Assembly (NCBI RefSeq): GCF_025562715.2
Contig: NZ_JAPFCC010000001.1
Span: 1,754,501-1,818,500 of the forward strand
Direction of reading: 5' to 3'
Source of the DNA: Endozoicomonas gorgoniicola
Lineage (GTDB): Bacteria; Pseudomonadota; Gammaproteobacteria; Pseudomonadales; Endozoicomonadaceae
DNA length: 64,000 nucleotides
Positions 8,587-15,623 of this stretch are shown piece after piece. Every line of letters begins with the position of its first letter. Positions within the stretch are counted from its first letter, which is position 1. The notes under the pieces are model-generated. The model saw only the letters and a list, made by a program, of their open reading frames with translations. It was not told where the DNA came from and made no database searches. Both the position numbers and the translations under genes were made by a program.

Positions 8587-8918
8587 ACGGCATTGATGCC
8601 CATACCGGGAAAATATTGTCAGGGCAGGCGCACCTGCGGCAGAGCATTGCGGACATTCTGCGCACACCCTTAGGCACCCGGCTGATGCGCCGTGACTACG
8701 GCTCAAGGCTGTTTGACCTGATTGACGCGCCGGTGAACAGCGTCTGGAAAAGTGAGTGTTACGCCGCCGTGGCAGAAGCCCTTGACCGTTGGGAGCCACG
8801 GCTGAAGCTGGACAAGGTGCAGGTGGTCAGTGTCAGCAGTGGACAGGTGACACTGGATCTGGAAGGCGAATATTTACCTGATGGTAAACCCGTCACTCTG
8901 GAAGGATTGATTATCTAA
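8583..8918 (+). CDS. Baseplate wedge protein W (gp25-like)
   Basis: Encodes 111 residues of the GPW/gp25 family (PF04965). The signature TPLGTRLMRRDYGSRLFDLID is at residues 28-48. The protein is a baseplate wedge component related to T4 gp25. It overlaps gene V by four bases and gene J by one base. Confidence 0.9.
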   Translation: MNGIDAHTGKILSGQAHLRQSIADILRTPLGTRLMRRDYGSRLFDLIDAPVNSVWKSECYAAVAEALDRWEPRLKLDKVQVVSVSSGQVTLDLEGEYLPDGKPVTLEGLII

Positions 8919-9820
8919 TGGCTTTTACCGTTATCGACCTGTCACAGCTCCCGCCACCCAAGGTGGTTGAGGCGCTGGACTATGAGCAAACCCTCAGTGA
9001 GATTCTGGCCGAGCTGCAACAGCGTTACCCGGACTTTTCCGCACCACTGGAAAGCGACCCCGCTTATAAAATCTTTGAGGTCTGCGCCTACCGGGAAATG
9101 CTGCTACGGGCAAAGATCAACGACGAAGCCCAGGCGGTGATGCTGCCTTACGCCACCGATTCCGATTTGGATAACCTTGGCGCACTGTGGAACGTTAAAC
9201 GACTGGTGATTGATGCCGGTGATCCTGACGCCATTCCTCCCCGTGAAAAAGTCATGGAAAAAGATGACCCCTACCGTTACCGAATCCAGCTCTCTATGGA
9301 AGGGCAGACCAACGCCGGAACCGAAGGGGCTTATATCTTCCAGAGTCTCAGCGCATCCGGTCAGGTGAAAGACGCCAAGCCCAAGCGGCAAAACGACGCG
9401 GACATTATCAACACCATCCTGTCTCATGAAGGGGATGGCACACCATCGGCTGACCTGCTGAAAACCGTCACGGATCATCTGATGCAGAAACACGTCCGGC
9501 AGTTGACCGACGACCTGACAGTACAGGGTGCCACCATCACCACCTACCGGGTTAAAGCTGACCTCTACACACAGGGTGGTTTGGGTGTTGAACAGGTAAT
9601 GAACGCCGCCCGTGATGCGGTTCAACAGTTTGTTGAGTCACGACATAAACTCGGGGCTATTGTGCCGGTGTCGGGTATTTACGGGGCGCTGCAACAGGCG
9701 GGTGTCAGTCGTGTTGTGCTGCATGAGCCAGCGGCAGACATTACCCCCACGGATGTACAGGCGGCTTACTGTTCAGCTATTGAACTGACTCAGAAGCAGG
9801 AGGTGCTGAACAGTGTCTGA
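8918..9820 (+). CDS. Baseplate J-like protein
   Basis: Encodes 300 residues, close to P2 gpJ (302). It starts with FTVIDLSQLPPPKVVEALDYE, the family's usual opening, and carries the central DPYRYRIQLSMEG segment of baseplate J proteins. Together with W and I it forms the wedge. It overlaps gene I by eight bases. Confidence 0.92.
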   Translation: MAFTVIDLSQLPPPKVVEALDYEQTLSEILAELQQRYPDFSAPLESDPAYKIFEVCAYREMLLRAKINDEAQAVMLPYATDSDLDNLGALWNVKRLVIDAGDPDAIPPREKVMEKDDPYRYRIQLSMEGQTNAGTEGAYIFQSLSASGQVKDAKPKRQNDADIINTILSHEGDGTPSADLLKTVTDHLMQKHVRQLTDDLTVQGATITTYRVKADLYTQGGLGVEQVMNAARDAVQQFVESRHKLGAIVPVSGIYGALQQAGVSRVVLHEPAADITPTDVQAAYCSAIELTQKQEVLNSV

Positions 9821-10871
9821 CTTGCTTCCACCTTCAGCGACTAAACAGGAACGGGCATTAGCCAGCCTCAGCGAACGCATCGAGCAGTTGCCGGTGATCT
9901 ATCGCAAACTCTGGAACCCAGACCTGTGTCCCGTTGAGTTCCTGCCCTATCTTGCCTGGGCGTTCAGTCTCGACGACTGGAACGACAACTGGCCGGAACA
10001 TATCAAACGCCAGTCTTTAAAAGATGCCCTCTACCAGCACCGTATTAAAGGCAGTTTACAGGCGGTTGAAAACGCCATTGCCCGGTTCGGCACCACGGCG
10101 AATATTACCGAGTGGTGGCAGCAGTCGCCCAAGGGATTGCCGCACACATTCAGCGTGGATATTTCAGCGCAGGATAACGAACGGCAGTTGCCGGTGTTGG
10201 AGATTGGGACGGGGGATGATGTCTGGTTGTTTTGCGGTCAGGCGATTCCGGTACAGACCAGTCGTGTGTACAGGGTGCGGTTCAAGGTCAGGCAAACCGT
10301 TAACAGTGCCGGAAAAAGCTATGTTTATGCAGGTGTAGCCACGCTGGATAAAGACTTTAACGCCTTGGCCGGTAACCCCGGCGCCCATCGCTACTGCTGT
10401 GTAGATGGTCGTTCCATCACCACCGCCGATGGCTGGCAGATATTTGAGGGTGAAATTACCGGAGAAGGTAACGGCAGTCATAACCTGTTCCGTCACGGTA
10501 CTGCCTACATTCGCCCGATGTTTATTGTTAATTACAACGGTGGAACCGGCACCGCCCAGGTCGCTGAACTGGAATGCTGGGACCTGTTTGAAAACAGACA
10601 ACTGGTACCTAACCCCCGCTTTGAAAACGGCAAGCAGGGTTGGTCAACACGCTCCGCAGGCAAGACCGTCCCCGACAACGCCCCCGGCACTATCCAGGCC
10701 GCCGCCTTCCGCCCCGACGCTGACCTTCAGGACGACATCATCAACGCAATCAAACAGGCCAAGCCGTTACGCAGCGATTTTAATTTCAACGTGGGAACGG
10801 TTCACGCCGCACCGCTGGAGCTTAGTGCCCACGTTCATCAGGTCGTATTATCCAGGGAGACATGGGAATGA
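9813..10871 (+). CDS. Tail protein I with a large internal domain insertion
   Basis: Encodes 352 residues, about twice the P2 gpI length (around 176). Residues 1-125 match gpI (LPVIYRKLWNPDLCP, LPYLAWAFSLDDWN, and the KGSLQAVENAIARFG segment). The last 50 residues (DIINAIKQAKPLRSDF onward) match the gpI C-terminus. Between them, residues about 128-301 form an extra beta-rich block resembling a jelly-roll or carbohydrate-binding fold, including LVPNPRFENGKQGWS, which is typical of such domains. Presumably it decorates the baseplate periphery. The boundaries and fold of the insert are inference. Confidence 0.8.
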   Translation: MSDLLPPSATKQERALASLSERIEQLPVIYRKLWNPDLCPVEFLPYLAWAFSLDDWNDNWPEHIKRQSLKDALYQHRIKGSLQAVENAIARFGTTANITEWWQQSPKGLPHTFSVDISAQDNERQLPVLEIGTGDDVWLFCGQAIPVQTSRVYRVRFKVRQTVNSAGKSYVYAGVATLDKDFNALAGNPGAHRYCCVDGRSITTADGWQIFEGEITGEGNGSHNLFRHGTAYIRPMFIVNYNGGTGTAQVAELECWDLFENRQLVPNPRFENGKQGWSTRSAGKTVPDNAPGTIQAAAFRPDADLQDDIINAIKQAKPLRSDFNFNVGTVHAAPLELSAHVHQVVLSRETWE

Positions 10872-12448
10872 GTCTGACCATTCACCAGAGCGGCATCGAT
10901 GCCGCCATTAACGCACAGGCCAGAGGCTTTGCCGGTGTCACGCTGAACCGTGTGGATTTGTACAACGGCAGCAGCAAAATAAAGCCGCTGACGCTGAAAG
11001 GGGTGCAGGTCATTGAGCCGTCCCGCATTTACGTGGTAGCGCAGGACAGTACCACCGACGTGTATGACGTGACCAAGATGCAGTTTTACACCGATGGCGG
11101 CGTACTGTTCGCCACGGCACAAAACGACGACGGTTCAATCATCCAGAGCAAGGCGGCTAACGCTACGCTGTTGCTGGCGCACCAGTTAAACCTCAGCGCC
11201 AACCCCGGCACGGTTGCCCCGTCTGGTGATGTGTCGATCTATGCGCCCCAGGCTACGGAGTCGCTGTTAGGGACGGCGGAGATTGCCACCCAGTCGGAAA
11301 CCAATGACGGCACGGACGACCGCCGGATGGTAACGCCTAAAAAGCTCCGAGCATGGTGGGATACTGTGCGCTCCTGGGGAAATATTACCGGCAAGCCCTC
11401 AACATTTCCTCCCGCTACCCATAACCACGATAGCCGCTATTACACCGAGGCGGAAATGAACACCAAGCTGGCAGCTAAGCTGTCCCGGTCGGGTGGAACG
11501 TTGACAGGCAACGGTCAGATTACTTGGGGGGCAGGCAGTGAGGTAGGATATATCAGACAGCGGGGAAAGGGAGAGCTTCAGATTGGCTCGGACGATCTAA
11601 TTGAGTTTATGGAAACCGACGATAATGAAGTTGCCGTGTCGATTTCCTGTAACCGAAAGAAATTGACCGTCTATGGCAAGGCGTATGTTGATAGCAACCA
11701 GCAAGTTTTCGCCGACAACTACCACCCTTACGCCGACAAACTGACAACAGCCCGAACCATCAGCCTGTCAGGCGATGCCACAGGCTCAGTCAGCTTTGAC
11801 GGCTCAGCCAACAAAACACTCTCTGTCACCGTCAAAGACGACAGTCACAACCACACCATCGCCAACGTGGACGGCCTTCAGACAGCCTTGGACGCAGGCA
11901 CCCGCCAGGCCACCGAAAACCAGCGGGGGCAGGCTGAGATTGCTACGCAGGCGAAAACGGATGCCGGTACAGATGACAGAGGGATAGTGACGCCGAAGAC
12001 GTTGAAAAGTCGGTTAGCGTCCTGGGCTGCGGGGTTGTTTAAGTCTGCGGCTTATAAGGATGCGGGGCAGGCTGACGGGCAGGTGGCGTTGATTGGTGAT
12101 CCGGCAACGAATGGGAATACGGCGGTGATTGTTTCATCGGGCAGTAATGCCAACGGTCATTACCGCGTCTATTCAGACGGTTTTACTGTACAAGAGGGCC
12201 AGGCATCAGCTGGTTCCAATGGAGTCGCTACTATAACGCTGCCCATTGAGATGAATAATAAACCTCGTTATGCCAGTGCTATCGTAAATGAATTTGCTAT
12301 CCCATCTTCTGGTCAGCGCGACGCTCTGTCTAAAACGTACGCAGCTTACATTGTACCTAACTCCACCGGTTCCAGTGTGCAGTTTTTGTTTTTGCGAGCG
12401 GGTCAGCCTTTAACTGCATCATTTACATGGAAGGTGACAGGGTATTGA
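10862..12448 (+). CDS. Tail fibre protein (P2 gpH-like)
   Basis: Encodes 528 residues. The N-terminal 150 residues match the phage tail-collar fibre domain that attaches to the baseplate. Two copies of a fibre repeat are visible, GTAEIATQSETNDGTDDRRM and GQAEIATQAKTDAGTDDRGI, at about residues 137 and 356. The final 100 residues differ in style and are probably the receptor-binding tip. Overlaps gene I by ten bases. Confidence 0.88.
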   Translation: MGMSLTIHQSGIDAAINAQARGFAGVTLNRVDLYNGSSKIKPLTLKGVQVIEPSRIYVVAQDSTTDVYDVTKMQFYTDGGVLFATAQNDDGSIIQSKAANATLLLAHQLNLSANPGTVAPSGDVSIYAPQATESLLGTAEIATQSETNDGTDDRRMVTPKKLRAWWDTVRSWGNITGKPSTFPPATHNHDSRYYTEAEMNTKLAAKLSRSGGTLTGNGQITWGAGSEVGYIRQRGKGELQIGSDDLIEFMETDDNEVAVSISCNRKKLTVYGKAYVDSNQQVFADNYHPYADKLTTARTISLSGDATGSVSFDGSANKTLSVTVKDDSHNHTIANVDGLQTALDAGTRQATENQRGQAEIATQAKTDAGTDDRGIVTPKTLKSRLASWAAGLFKSAAYKDAGQADGQVALIGDPATNGNTAVIVSSGSNANGHYRVYSDGFTVQEGQASAGSNGVATITLPIEMNNKPRYASAIVNEFAIPSSGQRDALSKTYAAYIVPNSTGSSVQFLFLRAGQPLTASFTWKVTGY

Positions 12449-12450
12449 TT

Positions 12451-13023
12451 ATGAAATATTACAATCCAGCAACCCAAACAGAAGCTATTCCGGGTATACA
12501 CGACGTAACCAGCGCAACCAAAAAAACAGACATGCCAGCAGAGGCTCAGGAGTGGTTCACCCGCCCAGCCCGTGACGGCTATGAGTGGAAATGCCTAAAC
12601 GGTAAGTGGCCGGAAGAGGTTCCAATAGAACCAGCCCCAGCCGCCACCCGCCGCCAGTCAGCCTGCGCCGCCATCGACCACGCTGCCGGAAATGCCCGCA
12701 GCCACTTTGCCACCAGTTCGGCGTTCATTGAATCCGAATACCAGCGTGCCTACGACACCGCAGTGGCATGGATCAATTCCGGCTACCAGGGCGACGCCCC
12801 CAAGCCCGTCAAGAGCGACGCAGAAGCCTACGGAAGAAACGAGCAGGAAGCCGCCCAATACATCAAGGCGACAGGGGACTACTGGTTCGCGGCGCTGGAC
12901 GACATCCGTGACATTCGCCTGAAAGGCAAGCAGGCGGTGAAAGCCTCGCCAGACGACGCCGACTTTATGGCCATTGCCCAGCCGTTTATTGATCGGCTGG
13001 AAGCACTTCAGCCGCACCAGTAA
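12451..13023 (+). CDS. Tail fibre-associated protein (probable assembly chaperone)
   Basis: Encodes 190 residues from ATG 12451, three bases after the fibre stop; an earlier start inside the fibre gene is less likely. It begins MKYYNPATQTEAIPGIHD and is helical and charged toward the C-terminus. Its place directly after the fibre gene and its length are those of tail fibre assembly proteins, but no diagnostic motif is certain. It is the last gene before an intergenic region with a second late motif. Confidence 0.5.
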   Translation: MKYYNPATQTEAIPGIHDVTSATKKTDMPAEAQEWFTRPARDGYEWKCLNGKWPEEVPIEPAPAATRRQSACAAIDHAAGNARSHFATSSAFIESEYQRAYDTAVAWINSGYQGDAPKPVKSDAEAYGRNEQEAAQYIKATGDYWFAALDDIRDIRLKGKQAVKASPDDADFMAIAQPFIDRLEALQPHQ

Positions 13024-13128
13024 TTGCTCCTGCATTACTGGCACTTCTGCCATCCATGGCAGTCGAAAGGGTGAATGCACTCTTTACCTGTAAACCGTCA
13101 TTTCATACACTCATAAAACCTTTCTGAT

Positions 13129-13146
13129 CCCTGCCGCCCGGCAGGG
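13129..13146. other. GC-rich hairpin after the fibre operon
   Basis: CCCTGCCG (13129-13136) pairs with CGGCAGGG (13139-13146) across a two-base loop. No T-run follows, so it is at best a weak or factor-dependent terminator ending the head/baseplate operon. Confidence 0.35.
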
Positions 13147-13175
13147 GTGCCGATCACGCTTCCGGCGCTCTCATG

Positions 13176-13195
13176 CCCTAAAACCCTTTAGAACC
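13176..13195 (+). promoter_or_regulatory. Shared late-operon dyad motif, copy 2
   Basis: Identical to the 20-mer at 4073-4092 and again upstream of an operon start, 67 bases before the tail sheath ATG. The rest of the two intergenic regions is not similar, so this conserved block is probably functional, most likely a late activator or repressor site. Confidence 0.55.
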
Positions 13196-13262
13196 AGACT
13201 TCTTTCTTTGTTGGCACACTGAGATTCACCAAAGAGTTTCAGAACCAACCCAAGGAGAGATT

Positions 13263-14432
13263 ATGGCCACGGACTTCCTTCATGGTCCCGAGGTGATCGA
13301 GATTGATTCCGGTCCGAGGCCGATACAGGTCGTTCGGTCTTCCGTGATCGGTCTGATCGGCACCGCCCCGGACGCCGACGCTAACCAGTTCCCCTACGAT
13401 ACTCCCGTCCTGATTGCCGGTAGCCGCAAGCAAGCCGCCGGTCTGGATACCAAAGGCAGCGGCGAAGGTACTCTGCCTGCTGCCATCGACGGCATCTTTG
13501 ACCAGGTGGGTGCTGTGGTCATAGTAGTGCGGGTTCCGAAAGGTGCGGATGACGCAGCAACCCGGTCCAAAGTGATTGGCGGCACCACGGCGCAGGGTGA
13601 GAACACCGGTCTGAAGGTGTTTCTGGAAGCGCAGTCTGAGCTGGGTTTTACCCCTCGCCTGCTGTGCGCGCCGGGCTTCAGCCATGAAAAGGCAGTAGCG
13701 GTTGAGATGGAAGTGGTGGCCAACCGGCTGCGCGGCACCGCCATCATCGACGGCCCCAATAGCACCGACCAGGCGGCCATTGATTTTGTCAGTAATGTAT
13801 CGACCCGCTGTTACCTGGTCGATCCCTGGGTACGGGTGTTTAATACCAAATCGTCCACCGAGGTGGTCGAGGCGGCTTCTGCCCGTGTGGCTGGGCTGAT
13901 TGCCCGCACGGACAACGAGTTGGGCTTCTGGCATTCACCCTCTAACAAACAGATGTTCGGCATTCTGGGGGCAGCCCGACCTGTTGACTTCGTGCTGGGT
14001 GACAAGAACTGCCGCGCCAACCTGCTTAATGAAAAGCATGTTGCATCTATCATCCGGCAGGATGGCTTCCGGCTCTGGGGTAACCGCAACTGCAATACGT
14101 CTGATACCAAGTGGATGTACCTGAGCGTGCGACGCACAGCAGATATTATCAACGACTCCATTTTGCAGGCGCATATGTGGGCGACAGATCGTAACATCAC
14201 CACCACGTATCTCGACGATGTGACCGAGGGGGTGAATGCCTTCCTCAGGTCCCTGCAAGCGCAGGGCGCCATTCTGGGCGGTAAGTGCTGGGCTGACCCG
14301 GACCTGAACAGCCCGGCAAATATCCAGCTGGGGCAAGGCTGGTTTAACTTTGACTTCACACCACCATTCCCGGCAGAGCACGTGATCTTCCGCTCGCACC
14401 TGGTGAATGACTACCTGGAGGAGCTGGTCTGA
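13263..14432 (+). CDS. Contractile tail sheath protein (P2 FI-like)
   Basis: Encodes 389 residues, similar to P2 FI (396). It starts ATDFLHGPEVIEIDSGPRPI, as P2-like sheath proteins do, and contains the conserved RRTADIINDSI segment and the C-terminal FDFTPPFPAEHVIF. It has a good AAGGAG site at 13252-13257. It contracts to drive the tail tube into the host. Its stop overlaps the tube gene start. Confidence 0.93.
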   Translation: MATDFLHGPEVIEIDSGPRPIQVVRSSVIGLIGTAPDADANQFPYDTPVLIAGSRKQAAGLDTKGSGEGTLPAAIDGIFDQVGAVVIVVRVPKGADDAATRSKVIGGTTAQGENTGLKVFLEAQSELGFTPRLLCAPGFSHEKAVAVEMEVVANRLRGTAIIDGPNSTDQAAIDFVSNVSTRCYLVDPWVRVFNTKSSTEVVEAASARVAGLIARTDNELGFWHSPSNKQMFGILGAARPVDFVLGDKNCRANLLNEKHVASIIRQDGFRLWGNRNCNTSDTKWMYLSVRRTADIINDSILQAHMWATDRNITTTYLDDVTEGVNAFLRSLQAQGAILGGKCWADPDLNSPANIQLGQGWFNFDFTPPFPAEHVIFRSHLVNDYLEELV

Positions 14433-14938
14433 TGATTAAGGACATCCTGACCGGCCTCAACGCTTATGTTGATGGTCGGGGCTATATGGGGCGGGTGGCT
14501 GAGCTGGTGCTGCCCAAGCTGACCCCGAAAATGCGGGAATACTCCGCCGGTGGGCTGGGGGCAACCATCGATATTCCCACCGGCGAGATTGAGAAGCTGG
14601 AAAGTGAAATCTCCCTGACCGGAGTGGACCCGGATGTGATCGGGCTGTTCGGTGTCACCATGGGTAACAATAAGTCGTTGATATTCCGTGGCAATACCCA
14701 GTCTGAGGATGGCAGCAAGGGGGAGGTCAAGGTTTACCAGCGCGGCATGATCAAGGAGCTGGACTGGGGCAGCTGGAAGCCCGGCGAGGCCAGCAACCTG
14801 AAGCTGGGCATGACCTTGCAGTATTACCGTTATGAGTACAATGGCCGGGTATTGATCGAAGCCGATCCGATGAACTACAAGCTGATTGTCAATGGTAAGG
14901 ATCAGCTGGCCGAGATGCGCCAGGCGCTGGGCATTTAG
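14432..14938 (+). CDS. Major tail tube protein (P2 FII-like)
   Basis: Encodes 168 residues (P2 FII is 172). Typical tube features are the opening with LNAYVDGRGYMGRVAELVLP and the segment SLTGVDPDVIGLFG. It polymerises into the inner tube inside the sheath. The one-base overlap with the sheath gene indicates coupled expression. Confidence 0.93.
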   Translation: MIKDILTGLNAYVDGRGYMGRVAELVLPKLTPKMREYSAGGLGATIDIPTGEIEKLESEISLTGVDPDVIGLFGVTMGNNKSLIFRGNTQSEDGSKGEVKVYQRGMIKELDWGSWKPGEASNLKLGMTLQYYRYEYNGRVLIEADPMNYKLIVNGKDQLAEMRQALGI

Positions 14939-14953
14939 GGAAAAGGCATATAA

Positions 14954-15223
14954 ATGAAGAAAGAAGAAACCTTTAAGTTAGCACACCCCATCGAAGTCGA
15001 TGGGGTTATGACCGACACCCTGAAGCTGCGCCGCCCCAAAGTGCGGGATATCAAGATGATGGATCAGTATCCGGGGGACGTTGAGAAGTCTATCTATCTC
15101 CTGTCCGCCCTGTGCGAGATCCCGCCAGACGCAGTGGAAGAGATGGATGCGGATGACTTCGGGAGGATCAGCGAAAAGGTGTCGGGGTTTATGCCATCCG
15201 CTGGCAGGATGTCCGGTTTCTGA
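14954..15223 (+). CDS. Tail assembly chaperone E
   Basis: Encodes 89 residues of the phage tail assembly chaperone family (P2 gpE/Mu gp41-like), with TDTLKLRRPKVRDIKMMDQY in the core. In P2 and Mu relatives this gene and the following small frame are expressed as E and a longer E+E' by -1 frameshifting, and the ratio controls tail length. Here the E stop (15221-15223) overlaps the ATG of the next frame, and that frame stays open and plausible upstream of its ATG, consistent with frameshift expression. Confidence 0.85.
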   Translation: MKKEETFKLAHPIEVDGVMTDTLKLRRPKVRDIKMMDQYPGDVEKSIYLLSALCEIPPDAVEEMDADDFGRISEKVSGFMPSAGRMSGF

Positions 15224-15354
15224 TGTGCCGCGTGGCGGCGATTCTGCACCAGCGGCTGGAGGATCTGGAAGAACGGGATCTGGAGGAGTTGCTGGAATTG
15301 CACAGCGACTCAAAGAAGTTAGCCGGGGAGCTTGCGGCGTTGAGACTGGTCTGA
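15223..15354 (+). CDS. Tail assembly chaperone E' extension (-1 frame)
   Basis: Forty-three residues follow in the -1 frame relative to E, containing VAAILHQRLEDLEERDLEEL, matching the helical E' part of P2-like chaperones. Reading upstream in this frame gives sensible sequence (AIRWQDVRF), which suggests entry by frameshift rather than by the ATG at 15223. A candidate slip is AAAAG at 15174-15178, where a Lys codon AAG could slip back to AAA. A classical X XXY YYZ heptamer is not seen. Confidence 0.65.
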   Translation: MCRVAAILHQRLEDLEERDLEELLELHSDSKKLAGELAALRLV

Positions 15355-15576
15355 ACGCTGCGGCTCATGAGAAAGTGGTTGCTGGAAGGCGTTCAGCTCA
15401 GGATCGACGGGTTCGGAAGTGTTAAGCCAGCTATCTACTGAACGCCCCAGCAGCTTATAAAGCAGTATAAAAGGCAGCGCCACCGCCAGAGCCATCCAGA
15501 ACCCGTCCAGATACCAGACCAGCCCGATAACCCCCCAGAACCCGGTTAACATAAACAGTGCAGCGAATCCGAACAT
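15319..15576 (-). CDS. Antisense two-helix membrane protein inside the tail operon
   Basis: Encodes 85 residues on the strand opposite to all tail genes. Residues about 2-22 and 26-44 are hydrophobic, and the rest is polar. A strong ribosome site, AAGGGAG, lies five bases before its ATG (complement of 15582-15588). It overlaps the end of the E' frame by 36 bases. P2 and Mu have no gene here, so it may be a lysogeny-expressed moron. No family is recognised. Confidence 0.55.
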   Translation of the reverse strand: MFGFAALFMLTGFWGVIGLVWYLDGFWMALAVALPFILLYKLLGRSVDSWLNTSEPVDPELNAFQQPLSHEPQRSDQSQRRKLPG

Positions 15577-15623
15577 GACAGCTCCCTTATCTTCTTCCTT
15601 CTTTATTATAGAGAGTACATAAC

